A stretch of 64,000 nucleotides of DNA, taken from contig NZ_CP027806.1 in assembly GCF_003353065.1 (NCBI RefSeq), positions 2,066,501-2,130,500 on the forward strand. Direction: 5' to 3'. This stretch comes from Cyclonatronum proteinivorum. GTDB lineage: Bacteria > Bacteroidota > Rhodothermia > Balneolales > Cyclonatronaceae. The notes under the pieces are model-generated. The model had not been told where the DNA came from, did no database searches, and saw only the letters and a program-made list of their open reading frames with translations. This document shows, in pieces, positions 18,555-29,101 of the stretch (position 1 is the first letter of the stretch; the number at the start of each line of letters is the position of its first letter). Made by a program: the position numbers and the translations under genes.

Positions 18555-21296
18555 ATGAAATCATCCAAGAGCGAAACGCCGCTGATGCGGCAATACAATC
18601 AGATTAAAGCAAGATACCCGGGCACGGTTCTGCTGTTTCGCGTTGGTGATTTTTATGAGACCTTCGCCGATGACGCCATCACGATCAGCAAGGAGCTGGG
18701 TATCACGCTCACCAAGCGCAACAACGGCGGCGATCAGACCCCGCTTGCCGGCTTCCCGCATCATTCGCTTGATACCTACCTGCCCCGCCTGGTAAAGCGC
18801 GGACACCGCGTTGCTGTCTGCGACCAAACCGAGGATCCCGCCGAAGCCAAAGCGGCAAAAAAGAAAATCGTGGATAGGGATGTCACCGAAGTCGTCACGC
18901 CCGGCGTTACCCTGAATGAAAAGCTGCTCGAACACAAGCAAAACAACTACGCTTTTGCCGTACACTGGAGCGGCAGTACAGCGGGCGTCGCTTTCTCTGA
19001 TATTTCAACCGGGGAGTTCGCCCTCGCGCAGCTCGACGCGCGGGAACTTAAAAGCTTCCTCACCCTCTTTGCGCCTGCTGAAATTCTGCTCAGTAAAAAG
19101 CTCAAAGGCAACCTGCCGGATGGCCTTGACGGCTACATGCTCACCTATCAGGAAGAATGGATTTTCGAGCATGACTACTGCTATCAGCTGCTGCTCGATC
19201 ATTTTCAGACGCATTCGCTGAAAGGTTTTGGGGTGGAAGAGCTGACCATTGCGCAGGTCGCTGCCGGTGCACTGCTGCACTATATCAAAGAGAATCAAAA
19301 GGCATCACTGGGGCATATCCGGCGGATTTACGCCTTCGAGAACAGCCATTTCATGATGCTCGATGCTTCAACCAAGCGTAACCTCGAGCTGACCGCTTCG
19401 TTGCAGCAGGGGGGCACCGAAGGCACGCTGATTTCCATCCTCGATGAAACCCAAACGGCCATGGGCGCCCGCGAGCTGCGCAAATGGATCATGCGGCCCC
19501 TCAAAAACCTGCGCGACATCCGCCGCCGCCTCGATGCGGTCGAAGCCCTGTTCAAGGCCCACGAAATCCGCAACAGTCTGCGCGATGAACTTGAGCAAAT
19601 TGGCGACCTCGAACGCCTGATCTCGCGCATCTCAGCGGGCCGCGCCAATGCGCGTGACCTGACGCAGCTACGCCTGTCTCTTGAGCGCATCCTGCCGGTC
19701 AAAATGCTGCTTCAAAAACAGGAATCGCCGCTTATTGTAAGCCTTCGGGACGGCCTTTCCGGACTCATCGAACTGCAGGAGCGCATCCGTGAAGCCATCG
19801 TCGATGATCCGCCGGCGAGCCTGCGCGATGGCGGCATTATCCGCGAAAGCTATTCCGAAGAGCTGCGTGAAATCCGTGACATCGCCCGCAACGGCAAACG
19901 CTACATCGCCGACATCCAAAAACAGCTTATTCAGGAAACGGGCATCAACTCCCTCAAACTCGGCTACAACAAAGTTTTCGGGTACTACATCGAGGTCACG
20001 AAAGTGCATCAGGAGAAAGTCCCCGACACCTTCATCCGAAAGCAGACGCTCGTCAACGCCGAGCGCTACATCACGCCCGAGCTCAAGGAGATCGAAGAAA
20101 AAGTGCTTAGCGCCGAAGAGCGCATGTCAACCCTCGAGTACGAGCTGTTCAACGAGCTGCGCATGCAGGTCTCCGAATATGCGGAGCAGATTCAGCAAAA
20201 CGCCGCAAGCATCGCCGCCATCGACTGCCTGCAAAGCCTGGCCGAAACCGCCTTTCTTTTCAACTACGTTAAGCCGGAAGTTGACGATTCCACCGTCATC
20301 GACATCAAGGGCGGACGACATCCCGTCGTGGAGCGCTCGCTGCCGCTGGGTGAGCCCTTCATCCCGAATGATATCTTCCTCGATACCGAAACCGAGCAGC
20401 TCATCATCATCACCGGTCCGAACATGGCCGGAAAGAGCATCATTCTCCGGCAGACCGGCCTGATCGTACTTATGGCGCAGGTAGGCTGTTTTGTACCCGC
20501 GCAGCACGCACGTATCGGCCTCGTTGATAAAATTTTCACCCGCGTCGGCGCGTCCGACAACCTCGCCGCAGGGGAGAGCACCTTCCTCGTCGAGATGAAC
20601 GAAGCCGCAAATATTCTCAACAATGCCACAGATAAATCCTTGATTTTGCTGGACGAAGTCGGGCGCGGTACGAGCACCTTCGACGGTCTCAGCATTGCCT
20701 GGTCGCTGGCCGAGTACCTGCATAATCAGCCCTCCGTAGCCGCGCGTACCCTGTTTGCGACGCACTATCACGAGCTCAACGAGCTGGAAAGCATGTACGA
20801 ACGCGTCGTGAACTTCAATGTGCAGGTAAAGGAGCACGAAGGCAAGGTCATTTTCATGCGCAAACTCGTGAAAGGCGGCGCGGATCACAGCTACGGCATT
20901 CAGGTCGCCGGTATGGCCGGACTGCCAAAAGTTGTCATCAGCCGCGCGCAGGAAATCCTGCACAATCTCGAGCAGCATAGCCTCGACATCACCAACAAAC
21001 ACGGCAAGCTGAACGAGCTTAGAGAAGGTGACGAAAAGCTGTCATCAAACGGAACCGCATCCCTACCTGAAACCGGTGCAGCCGCAGCCGGAACCCGGAA
21101 AAAGGCTGCCTCATCACTTTCTCAGAAAATCCCCAAACAGCAGCCGCTGCCACAGTTCGACCTCTTTGGCGGCGCCCCGGATCCCCAGGCCGAAAAAATA
21201 AAAGAAAAGCTACGCCAGGCGGATCTCAATACAATGACCCCCATCAATGCCATGCTCTTCCTTGTCGAACTCAAAAAAGAAATAGGACAGCTTTAA
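18555..21296 (+). CDS. mutS: DNA mismatch repair protein MutS
   Basis: A 913-aa MutS. The mismatch wedge is GDFYETF (Phe33, Glu35), followed by connector, lever and clamp domains; the ATPase has Walker A GPNMAGKSI near residue 620, DEVGRGTST near 698 and FATHYHEL after it. A C-terminal QFDLFG (about 870) resembles a beta-clamp binding motif, and the end TPINAMLFLVELK is typical of MutS. Its third codon positions are visibly richer in G and C than those of neighbours such as bamD or apt. No mutL is in the window. Confidence 0.97.
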   Translation: MKSSKSETPLMRQYNQIKARYPGTVLLFRVGDFYETFADDAITISKELGITLTKRNNGGDQTPLAGFPHHSLDTYLPRLVKRGHRVAVCDQTEDPAEAKAAKKKIVDRDVTEVVTPGVTLNEKLLEHKQNNYAFAVHWSGSTAGVAFSDISTGEFALAQLDARELKSFLTLFAPAEILLSKKLKGNLPDGLDGYMLTYQEEWIFEHDYCYQLLLDHFQTHSLKGFGVEELTIAQVAAGALLHYIKENQKASLGHIRRIYAFENSHFMMLDASTKRNLELTASLQQGGTEGTLISILDETQTAMGARELRKWIMRPLKNLRDIRRRLDAVEALFKAHEIRNSLRDELEQIGDLERLISRISAGRANARDLTQLRLSLERILPVKMLLQKQESPLIVSLRDGLSGLIELQERIREAIVDDPPASLRDGGIIRESYSEELREIRDIARNGKRYIADIQKQLIQETGINSLKLGYNKVFGYYIEVTKVHQEKVPDTFIRKQTLVNAERYITPELKEIEEKVLSAEERMSTLEYELFNELRMQVSEYAEQIQQNAASIAAIDCLQSLAETAFLFNYVKPEVDDSTVIDIKGGRHPVVERSLPLGEPFIPNDIFLDTETEQLIIITGPNMAGKSIILRQTGLIVLMAQVGCFVPAQHARIGLVDKIFTRVGASDNLAAGESTFLVEMNEAANILNNATDKSLILLDEVGRGTSTFDGLSIAWSLAEYLHNQPSVAARTLFATHYHELNELESMYERVVNFNVQVKEHEGKVIFMRKLVKGGADHSYGIQVAGMAGLPKVVISRAQEILHNLEQHSLDITNKHGKLNELREGDEKLSSNGTASLPETGAAAAGTRKKAASSLSQKIPKQQPLPQFDLFGGAPDPQAEKIKEKLRQADLNTMTPINAMLFLVELKKEIGQL

Positions 21297-21466
21297 GAAG
21301 CTTCCAGCTAAACGCACGGCGTAAATCGAGTTTTAGATGTCTGTACTGTAAGGATTGGTATTTCAGCGGTTTCCCAACAGAAAAAATTTCTGTAACGGTA
21401 AGTGCGTCGGTTTCGGGACTGATTCACATGGATACGGGAAAAATGCGTCTTGAAAAATCAAAGCCG

Positions 21467-21494
21467 TTTGTGGCGTCGGGATTCCGTATTTTTG
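21467..21494 (+). promoter_or_regulatory. Possible Bacteroidota-type promoter of serS
   Basis: TTTG at 21467 and TATTTTTG at 21487 match the -33 and -7 elements used by the Bacteroidota primary sigma factor. They lie about 55 bases before the serS start, but the spacing is a little short. Confidence 0.35.
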
Positions 21495-21547
21495 GGGCTG
21501 TTTGAACAAATCATGCTAATTCATAAACTAATCAGAGATTAGACTTC

Positions 21548-22822
21548 ATGTTAGATATTGCTGTAATTAAGGAACAGCCGGAACGAGTAAAAACGGCTAT
21601 GCTTAACAAGGGAGAAGCCGATACGGCGGTGGTTGATACGTTGCTGGATACCGATAAAAACTGGCGCGAAGCTGTGAAAGAGCTGGATCATTTGCGGAGT
21701 GAGAGCAACAGGAAGGCCAAAATGATCGGCGCGCTGATGGCCAAAGGTCAGAAAACGGAGGCGCAGGCTATTATTAAGGAGACCGGAGAAATGAAGGCCG
21801 CGATTAAGGGTCTGGAGGACAAGGAGAAAATGCTGCGGGAACAGCGGTTTGGCCTGATGCTGCGCATCCCGAATATTCCGCACGAGAGTGTACCGGTCGG
21901 CAAAACCGAGAACGACAACATCGAGGCTTTCCGGCACGGGGAGCTGCGCACCGAGGATTGGGTGAAGCCGCACTGGGAGCTGACTGCTGAGCACGGCTGG
22001 ATTGATTTTGAGCGCGGCGTGAAGGTCACCGGCGCGGGTTTCCCGTTTTACAAAGGCCCTGCGGCCCGCCTGCAGCGCGCGCTGATCAACTATTTTATTG
22101 ATACGGCAACCGAGCGCGGCTATACCGAGCTGATGGCGCCGTTCATGGTGAACGAAGATTCTGCCCGCGGTACCGGTCAGATTCCCGACAAAGAGGACAT
22201 GATGTACACGGTGCCGCGCGACGGCTTTTTTATGATTCCGACCGCTGAGGTGCCGGTTTCTAATTTTCACCGGGATGAGATTTTTGAGCTGAAATCCCTG
22301 CCCGTAAAGTATGTCTGCTACACGCCCTGCTGGCGCCGCGAGGCGGGTTCCTACGGGAAGGATGTGCGGGGACTGAACCGGCTGCATCAGTTTGATAAGG
22401 TCGAGCTGGTAAAGTTTGTGAAGCCGGACACATCCTACGATGAGCTGGAAAGCCTGCGGGAGGACGCAGAGTTTCTGCTTCAGGCCCTCGGACTCAGCTA
22501 CCGTCGCCTGCTGATGTGTACCGGCGATATGGGTTTTACGCAAACCAAAAAATACGATCTCGAGGTCTGGAGCCCCGGTCAGCAGCGCTGGCTGGAGGTG
22601 AGCTCCTGCTCCAATTTTGAAGGCTTTCAGGCGCGCCGGATGATGGTGCGTTACCGTGATGAAAAGGGCAACATCGAAACCCTGCACACCCTGAACGGCT
22701 CCGGACTCGCGCTGCCCCGCGTGATGGCGGCGATCCTGGAAGAATATCAGCTGCCCAGCGGCAAGCTTCGCGTGCCGGAGGTGCTGAAGCCTTATCTCGG
22801 CGGCGCGGAAGAGCTGGGCTGA
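21548..22822 (+). CDS. serS: Seryl-tRNA synthetase
   Basis: A 424-aa class II synthetase. The N-terminal long coiled-coil arm that holds the tRNA-Ser extra arm spans about 30-105. Motif 2 is CYTPCWRREAGSYGKDVRGLNR (quoted in part; near 258-280) and motif 3 includes NGSGLALPRVMAAILE near 380. Length is normal. It is preceded by a 251-base gap after mutS with a possible promoter. Confidence 0.97.
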   Translation: MLDIAVIKEQPERVKTAMLNKGEADTAVVDTLLDTDKNWREAVKELDHLRSESNRKAKMIGALMAKGQKTEAQAIIKETGEMKAAIKGLEDKEKMLREQRFGLMLRIPNIPHESVPVGKTENDNIEAFRHGELRTEDWVKPHWELTAEHGWIDFERGVKVTGAGFPFYKGPAARLQRALINYFIDTATERGYTELMAPFMVNEDSARGTGQIPDKEDMMYTVPRDGFFMIPTAEVPVSNFHRDEIFELKSLPVKYVCYTPCWRREAGSYGKDVRGLNRLHQFDKVELVKFVKPDTSYDELESLREDAEFLLQALGLSYRRLLMCTGDMGFTQTKKYDLEVWSPGQQRWLEVSSCSNFEGFQARRMMVRYRDEKGNIETLHTLNGSGLALPRVMAAILEEYQLPSGKLRVPEVLKPYLGGAEELG

Positions 22823-22908
22823 TCCATTATTGTTAATAACAGAGTTAACTGCATGGTGTCATTTATTGGCATCATGCCTGATTTTTGTCACACCTACTTG
22901 CAGTACAC

Positions 22909-24117
22909 ATGCTGAATCCAAATGAAGTCCTGTCGGCGCGCGATGCCTTTTTCCGTCACGTAGCGCTGACCAGCGACGCGCCTATGGGCATCGAAATTGA
23001 CTATGCCGAGGGGCCTTTTTTTTACGACACCAACGGCCGCCGCTACACCGATTTTATCTCCGGGATTGCGGTCAGCACGCTGGGGCATCGCCATCCGGTG
23101 GTGCTCGACGCGCTGCGGTCGCAGCTCGACCGGCACCTGCATGTGATGGTGTACGGGGAGTTTATTCAGCGTCCGCAGTCGGATTTCGCGCGGCTGCTGA
23201 CGTCAGTTCTGCCCGAAAGCCTGGACCGGATTTACTTTGTGAACAGCGGCACCGAGGCCAACGAAGGCGCGCTCAAGCTGGCCAAGAAACATACGGGACG
23301 CAGCAAGCTCATCGCCTTCCGGAACAGCTATCATGGCGACACGCATGGTTCGCTGAGCGTAACCGGCCGCGATGTGTACCGCGATCCGTACCTGCCGCTG
23401 CTGCCGGATGTGCATTTCTTCGACTTCAACGACCCTGCCGTTTTTGAGGCTTTTGACTCAGAAACGGCTGCGGTCATTCTCGAACCGATTCAGGGGGAGG
23501 GCGGCATCATCCCGGCGAAAAAAGCCTGGCTCCAAAGCGTGCGGGAAGCCTGCACCAAGGCCGGGGCCTGCCTCATTTTTGATGAAATCCAGAGCGGATT
23601 CGGACGCACGGGGCGTCTTTTTGCTTTCGAGCATTACGGCGTCGTGCCGGACATCCTGTGCATGGCCAAGGCCATGGGCGGAGGCATGCCGGTTGGCGGC
23701 TTCGCGGCGTCATCCCGCCTGTTTGAAGCTTTTATGTATGATCCGCCGCTGAATCACGTCACGACTTTCGGCGGGCACCCGATGAGCTGTGCTGCGGGTC
23801 ATGCGGCGCTTCAGTTCACGCTTGAAAACAAATTGTGGGAGCGGGCGCCATCCATCGAGAAACAAATCCGCGAAGGACTTGACCTGCCCGGCGTTGTTGA
23901 AATCCGGGGCAGGGGTGCCATGCTCGGTCTCGTGCTGCCGGATTTTGACACTACCCGCGCGGTCGTTGAGCGCTGCCTGGCACACGGCCTGCTTCTTGGC
24001 TGGACACTGCACTCCAACACGCTGGTCCGCCTCGCACCACCGCTCATCATCGAAGATGAAGTGCTGCAGGACGCTATAGCTATTCTTCGGGAAAGCATTC
24101 TTGCGTGCCAGTCCTGA
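22909..24117 (+). CDS. Class III PLP aminotransferase, acetylornithine/GABA type
   Basis: The ATG at 22909 (MLNPNEVLSARDAFF) is preferred over an upstream TTG. The 402-aa protein has the PLP phosphate-binding NSGTEANEGALKLA near 110, FDEIQSGFGRTG near 225 and the Schiff-base lysine in CMAKAMGGGMPVGG near 255. ArgD-like and GABA/ornithine transaminases share these features, and no arginine genes are near, so the substrate is left open. The dipeptidyl peptidase gene starts 52 bases after the stop. Confidence 0.88.
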   Translation: MLNPNEVLSARDAFFRHVALTSDAPMGIEIDYAEGPFFYDTNGRRYTDFISGIAVSTLGHRHPVVLDALRSQLDRHLHVMVYGEFIQRPQSDFARLLTSVLPESLDRIYFVNSGTEANEGALKLAKKHTGRSKLIAFRNSYHGDTHGSLSVTGRDVYRDPYLPLLPDVHFFDFNDPAVFEAFDSETAAVILEPIQGEGGIIPAKKAWLQSVREACTKAGACLIFDEIQSGFGRTGRLFAFEHYGVVPDILCMAKAMGGGMPVGGFAASSRLFEAFMYDPPLNHVTTFGGHPMSCAAGHAALQFTLENKLWERAPSIEKQIREGLDLPGVVEIRGRGAMLGLVLPDFDTTRAVVERCLAHGLLLGWTLHSNTLVRLAPPLIIEDEVLQDAIAILRESILACQS

Positions 24118-24169
24118 AATCATTTATGACAATACTTTGTCACACCTTCCATTCAAAAAATATTCGCTC

Positions 24170-26422
24170 ATGTATGCTCCCCTTCGCTTAGCCGGACTTC
24201 TTATTTTGTTCGTTGTGATGCAGCCATTTACCGGACTTGCGCAATCCCAAACGCAGGATTTGCAGCGGTACGCATCGTTGCAGCAGGCGCTTTTCAGTGC
24301 CGGAAACCTGTCAGGCGGTAATGGTCCGGCCTCGGTGAACTGGATTGCCGGTGGCGACCGCTTTTCGTACATGACCCGCAACGCGGAAACCGGTCTGAGC
24401 GAAATTTACACCTTCGATCCGGCAACGGGTGAAGATGTGCTGGTTTTTGACGGCTCGGCTGTGACCTTCCCCGGCAGCGAAGTGCCGTTTGCGTTCCGCT
24501 CCTTTCAGTGGTCGGATGACGCCCGTTTTATCATCTTCCAAACCAATTTCGAACCGATTTACCGATACTCCGGCACGGCCGATTACTTCTACTATGCGCT
24601 GGAAGATCAGTCCCTCGAGCTCGTCGCCTCCCGTGCCTTCACCGCGGAGCTTTCTCCGGACGGCATCAAGGTCGCCTATCACAAGGACGGCAATATGTTC
24701 GTGTATGATCTGCTGACCCAAACCGAGCGTCAGCTGACCTTCGGCGATGAGGAGAATGTATTTTACGGCCGCTTCGGCTGGGTCTATGAAGAGGAGTTTG
24801 GTCTGGTGCAGGCCTGGAAATGGTCGCATGACAGCCGCTACCTGGCCTTCTGGAAATCCGATGAGCGGGAGGTGCCGCTGTTCCGCACGACCGATTTCGA
24901 GGGCACGCATCCCGAGTGGTTTGAGATTCCGTTTCCTAAAGTTGGAGATACCAACCCTACAGTCGAAATTGGGGTGATTGATATCAGCAGCGGAGAGCTG
25001 AGCTGGATGGATCTGGATTTGCAGGATGGCCTGGTGCCCCGGATTTACTGGACGGCTGATCCCGAAAAACTGGCGGTAACGACCATGAACCGCGCACAGA
25101 CGGAACTCAGCGTGTACCTGAAGGATGTCCGCACCGGAACCGGTCCCCGCGTGATGCATGAGCAAGGCGAGGCCTGGATAGATGTGTTCGATTTCTTCGC
25201 GGGCATTGACGACTACTTTTTCTTCCCGCAGGAAACCGAGAGTTTTTTCTGGATTTCGGACCGTGACGGCTGGAAGCATTTGTATCATTACAGCTACACC
25301 GGCGAACTGATCCGGCAGGTGACCTCCGGCGATTGGCAGGTGACTTTTGTGCACGCGGTCGACCCCGAAAATGAGATCATCTATTTTACCTCGACCGAAG
25401 TTTCGCCCCTTGAGCGTCACCTGTACCGTATCGGTTTCGACGGCAGCGGGAAAGAGCGACTCACGGAGGTGCCGGGACGTCACCGCGTGGATATGGGTCC
25501 GAACGGGCGCTACTTCATCGACCGCTACTCCAACACCGAACTGCCGCGTCAGGTTGAACTTTGGGGCACAGCCCCGCTCCGCATGATTCAGAAGCTGGAG
25601 GACAATGCCGGCGTGTTGCGTTTTTTGGAGCAGTTTGAATATGCCCCGCGTCAGCTTTTCAGCTTTGAGACATCAGAAGGGGTGCCGCTGGACGGCTACC
25701 TGATTCTCCCGCCGGACTTCGACGAAAGCCAAAGCTATCCGCTGTTGCTCAGCGTCTATGGCGGCCCGAGTGCGCAGGGCGTGTACAACGAGTTTGAGAC
25801 CAACGGCTTTTCGCAGTATTTGGCGCAGCAGGGCTATGTAATAGCGAACGTGAACAACCGGGGCAGCGGCGGCTACGGGCGCGACTTTGAAAAGAGCGTG
25901 TTCCTGCAGCTGGGGCTACTCGAAGCCCGGGATTTTGCGGAAACCGCGCGCTGGCTTTCCGAAAATCATGACTGGATTGATGGTGACCGCATGGCGATAT
26001 ATGGTCACAGCTATGGCGGCTATGTGAGCGCGCTCACGATGGCGCTGGAGCCCGGCGTGTTTCAGAGCGCAATTGTGGCCGCACCGGTCACGGACTGGCG
26101 CCTCTACGACACCATCTACACCGAGCGCTACATGGGGCTGCTGGATGAAAATCTGGAAGGCTACATCCAAAGCTCAGTCATGACGCATGTGTCCAACATC
26201 GAAGGTCAGCTGTTGCTCGTGCACTCAGCCATGGACGAGAACGTCCATCTTCAGAACACCATGCAGCTGGTAACCGCGCTCATCAATGCCGGCAAGGATG
26301 CCGATCTGCGGATTTATCCGCCGGGTAACCATAGTGTGGCATTTAACCTGCCGAGCTATCTGCTGCTTTACGAAACCTATTTTGACTTTTTGGAGCGCAC
26401 CATCGGAGGCCGTTCACGATGA
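24170..26422 (+). CDS. Dipeptidyl peptidase IV (S9B), exported
   Basis: Starting at the ATG at 24170 gives a signal peptide (LAGLLILFVVMQPFTGLAQ) and a 750-aa protein; the upstream frame overlaps the previous gene. The N-terminal beta-propeller contains the diagnostic GWVYEEEFG that anchors the substrate N-terminus in DPP-IV. The catalytic triad is GHSYGGY (Ser near 613), SAMDENVH (Asp near 688) and GNHSVAF (His near 720). It should release X-Pro/X-Ala dipeptides in the periplasm. The stop overlaps the next start (ATGA). Confidence 0.94.
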   Translation: MYAPLRLAGLLILFVVMQPFTGLAQSQTQDLQRYASLQQALFSAGNLSGGNGPASVNWIAGGDRFSYMTRNAETGLSEIYTFDPATGEDVLVFDGSAVTFPGSEVPFAFRSFQWSDDARFIIFQTNFEPIYRYSGTADYFYYALEDQSLELVASRAFTAELSPDGIKVAYHKDGNMFVYDLLTQTERQLTFGDEENVFYGRFGWVYEEEFGLVQAWKWSHDSRYLAFWKSDEREVPLFRTTDFEGTHPEWFEIPFPKVGDTNPTVEIGVIDISSGELSWMDLDLQDGLVPRIYWTADPEKLAVTTMNRAQTELSVYLKDVRTGTGPRVMHEQGEAWIDVFDFFAGIDDYFFFPQETESFFWISDRDGWKHLYHYSYTGELIRQVTSGDWQVTFVHAVDPENEIIYFTSTEVSPLERHLYRIGFDGSGKERLTEVPGRHRVDMGPNGRYFIDRYSNTELPRQVELWGTAPLRMIQKLEDNAGVLRFLEQFEYAPRQLFSFETSEGVPLDGYLILPPDFDESQSYPLLLSVYGGPSAQGVYNEFETNGFSQYLAQQGYVIANVNNRGSGGYGRDFEKSVFLQLGLLEARDFAETARWLSENHDWIDGDRMAIYGHSYGGYVSALTMALEPGVFQSAIVAAPVTDWRLYDTIYTERYMGLLDENLEGYIQSSVMTHVSNIEGQLLLVHSAMDENVHLQNTMQLVTALINAGKDADLRIYPPGNHSVAFNLPSYLLLYETYFDFLERTIGGRSR

Positions 26423-27450
26423 GCGCGGGCGCAGATCTTACCTTTCGTGCCGCGATTGACATCGGCACCAACACGGTGCTGCTGCTGATCGCGGAAGAAC
26501 AGTCTGACGGGCGACTGCGCGTGATCAGGGAAGAGCAACGCATTCCACGGCTGGGCCGCGGCGTTGACCGCGACCGCAGGCTTCACCCGGAGAGTATGGG
26601 GCGTGTCATCAAAGTGCTTCGGGAGTACCGCGAACTGATCGGCGTTGCGCAGGCCCGCTACGGACTTGAAGGGCAAGCCGTAATGCCTGTCGTAACGGCT
26701 ACCTCCGCCGTGCGGGATGCGCAAAACCGCCAGGATTTTCTGGAGGAGGTCAAAGCTCAGACCGGTTGGGAAATCCGGCTGCTCTCGGGGGAAGAGGAGG
26801 CGTCTGCGACCTATCGCGGCGCCCTGCGCGTGCTCCCGGCTACAGCGGCCCAAAAAGCAACGCACGCGCTCGTGCTTGATATTGGCGGCGGCAGCACTGA
26901 AGCCGCGTTCGGCCCTTTCGATTTCTCCGGAGCGCCCGAAATGTTCCGCTCCGTTGACGCCGGCTGCGTCCGCTTCACAGAGCGCTACCTTCAACCCGAA
27001 GCCTCAGCCGACGACAAAAGCTACCCGGAATCCGGCTACTGTCCGACACCGCAGCAAATTGAAGCCTGCCGCGAAGCCATAGCCGACGCCCTTCAGCCCA
27101 TGGCACCGGTAAAACAGTCACTGCAAGCGGCCAAACAGGCCGGAAAAACCAGCATCATGGCGGGCGTTGCGGGCACGGTCATAAGTCTTGCATTCATGGA
27201 ACTCGGCCTCGACGACTACAGTGCAACGGCCATCAACGGCAACCGCATCAGCCTTGAACAGCTTCAGCACCGGATTGCGTGGGCTTCATCCAAAACACCC
27301 GCAGAAATGGAGCACGCCTTCCCCACCGTGATGGAAGGCCGCGCGGACATTGTGCTCAGCGGACTGCTCATTCTGCAGGAGGCGATGCGGTATTTCGGCT
27401 TTGATCAGCTGCTGGTCTCAACCGGCGGGATACGGCACGGGGTAGTCTGA
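26419..27450 (+). CDS. Ppx/GppA exopolyphosphatase family protein
   Basis: A 343-aa ASKHA-fold phosphatase with the phosphate-1 motif AIDIGTNTVLLLIAE near residue 13, the catalytic Glu region VTATSAVRDAQNR and GEEEA, the phosphate-2 motif LDIGGGSTEA near 155, and GVAGTV near 252. It is short, like the single-domain Ppx/GppA type without the C-terminal HD domain. Its start overlaps the DPP-IV stop by four bases, so the two are probably translationally coupled, though no functional link is evident. Confidence 0.9.
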   Translation: MSAGADLTFRAAIDIGTNTVLLLIAEEQSDGRLRVIREEQRIPRLGRGVDRDRRLHPESMGRVIKVLREYRELIGVAQARYGLEGQAVMPVVTATSAVRDAQNRQDFLEEVKAQTGWEIRLLSGEEEASATYRGALRVLPATAAQKATHALVLDIGGGSTEAAFGPFDFSGAPEMFRSVDAGCVRFTERYLQPEASADDKSYPESGYCPTPQQIEACREAIADALQPMAPVKQSLQAAKQAGKTSIMAGVAGTVISLAFMELGLDDYSATAINGNRISLEQLQHRIAWASSKTPAEMEHAFPTVMEGRADIVLSGLLILQEAMRYFGFDQLLVSTGGIRHGVV

Positions 27451-27521
27451 AAGTTAGAAGTAAGCAAGGCCACTTGATCTGACATCCAAATCTGAACCGC
27501 ACATCAGGGGCAGTTCGAAGG

Positions 27522-27610
27522 TTTTTATTTTTTGGGAAAACTTCCAGAGCATCAGGGGCTCAGAGACAGACTTGAAAACCCCAAAGCGAAGATGAAGGCG
27601 TTGCTTTTTT
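27522..27610 (+). repeat. Dispersed 3'-flank repeat, copy A
   Basis: One of five related elements of about 85-90 bp. It opens with a T-tract and GGG-AAAACTTCC, has GCATCAGGGG, then AACCCCAAAGCGAAGATGA, GGCGTTGC and a closing T-tract. It begins 71 bases after the Ppx/GppA stop, in the same orientation. The rest of the 334-base gap to the MFS gene holds an inverted repeat, CATCAGCAT at 27616 with ATGCTGATG at 27648, and nothing else recognisable. Confidence 0.8.
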
Positions 27611-27784
27611 GTCTCCATCAGCATGTTCAGGCAGGCTCAGCCAGAATATGCTGATGAATGGTCTTTAACCCGCATTATTTCACGACGAACAAATTTCTTT
27701 GTGAACTTTGCGGGCTACCTGAACCGGGAAGCAAGCCAAAACAATGCTGAATGATGTTAGAGCCAAAACCCAAAAAATTAGCAA

Positions 27785-29011
27785 TTAATCCAGTGCATCG
27801 CGGTCGTAGGTGCGCATCGCAGCTACGAAGCTGAAGACTGCGATGGTCGCACAGACCACAATTAGTGAAAAGACGGCCTGAGAAGCGGCATAGGGACCTT
27901 CAAACACTTGATCCATCAGGAAACCGGCAACCGGCGGACCGAGTCCGAACCCGGCAATACTGATCACAAACAGATACAGTCCGCCGGCAAGTGCCCTTTG
28001 GTTGGGCTTCACCATGAACTGAATCAGGGCAGCAGCAACGCCGTTGAAGGAAGATGAAAAAAGAACCGCGCCACCAAGCAGGAGCAGGGCGGAGAAGCCG
28101 TCATCCGCAAAAAGTCCCATACCATAAAGCGGAACCGCGCCAACAGCGGGAATGATACCCGCCCAAAAGCGCCAGGCCTTTTTTTTCAGGGCAAGGTAGT
28201 CGGCGAGCTGCCCCATCAGGATTACGGTGCCGGCCACCCCAAACTGAAACCAGCCATAATGCCGGATGAGATCGGGCCTGTCGAATACATCCACGAAAAT
28301 GGTACTCACAAAAGCCAGCACCGTATAGCCGATAGCAGCCAGCATGGCAAAACCAAGCAAATGCAGCTGAATGGTCCGCTTCGCAAGCATTTCCCGAAGA
28401 TTAGCAAAGGTGTCGCCGATAAAGGTTCCCGAAACGACTTTGTTAGCCCGAGCATCGCGGATGAAAAACCAGGCAACCGGCGCGAGAAAAAGTCCGGGAA
28501 GTCCGACGACGATCATAGCCGTCTGCCAGTCGGCGTTTTGCGCAACGGTACCGCCAACGAGAAAGGACAAACCGATGCCGATAAAAATACCGGCAGCATA
28601 AACCGAAAAAACACTTGCCCGCTTTTCGGGTCGAAAGGTTTCAGCAAGCAGGGCATAGGCCGCAGGACCAAGCATCGCCTGACTCACGCCCAAAATAAGG
28701 CGATAAAAAACCAGCAGCGCAAAAGAAGCCGCAAAGCCGCTGAGCACGGTCACCAGGCTCCAGGTAAACACGGCAATGGCAATCATCTTCCGGCGAGACC
28801 ACTGATCCGCCAGCCGTCCCATCGGAATACCCGCAAAGGCATAGATAAGCGAGAAAGCCGTACCATAGAGCAGGCCGATTTGCACATTGGTCAGCTCGAA
28901 ATATCCCCTGATCTGCGGAGCCAGCACGGCCACAATTTGCCGGTCCACAAAACTAAGGACATAAATGGCAAACAAAATAAAGAGCAGCCAGAATGAATAG
29001 CGTTTAAACAT
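27785..29011 (-). CDS. MFS transporter (spinster-like)
   Basis: A 408-aa integral membrane protein with about 12 hydrophobic segments. The first-half signature DRQIVAVLAPQIRGYF and the loop GRLADQWSRRK between helices 2 and 3 are those of MFS permeases close to the spinster/hexuronate branch. The substrate cannot be predicted. It converges with the Ppx/GppA gene and shares its upstream region with the divergent gene at 29102. Confidence 0.88.
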   Translation of the reverse strand: MFKRYSFWLLFILFAIYVLSFVDRQIVAVLAPQIRGYFELTNVQIGLLYGTAFSLIYAFAGIPMGRLADQWSRRKMIAIAVFTWSLVTVLSGFAASFALLVFYRLILGVSQAMLGPAAYALLAETFRPEKRASVFSVYAAGIFIGIGLSFLVGGTVAQNADWQTAMIVVGLPGLFLAPVAWFFIRDARANKVVSGTFIGDTFANLREMLAKRTIQLHLLGFAMLAAIGYTVLAFVSTIFVDVFDRPDLIRHYGWFQFGVAGTVILMGQLADYLALKKKAWRFWAGIIPAVGAVPLYGMGLFADDGFSALLLLGGAVLFSSSFNGVAAALIQFMVKPNQRALAGGLYLFVISIAGFGLGPPVAGFLMDQVFEGPYAASQAVFSLIVVCATIAVFSFVAAMRTYDRDALD

Positions 29012-29101
29012 CAGAATATCAGAAATTTGTAGGCTTAATGAAGGGGCTGAATATACTGAAATTGAGCGAATAAATGGGTATTTTGGGCTTATTCATTATT
29101 A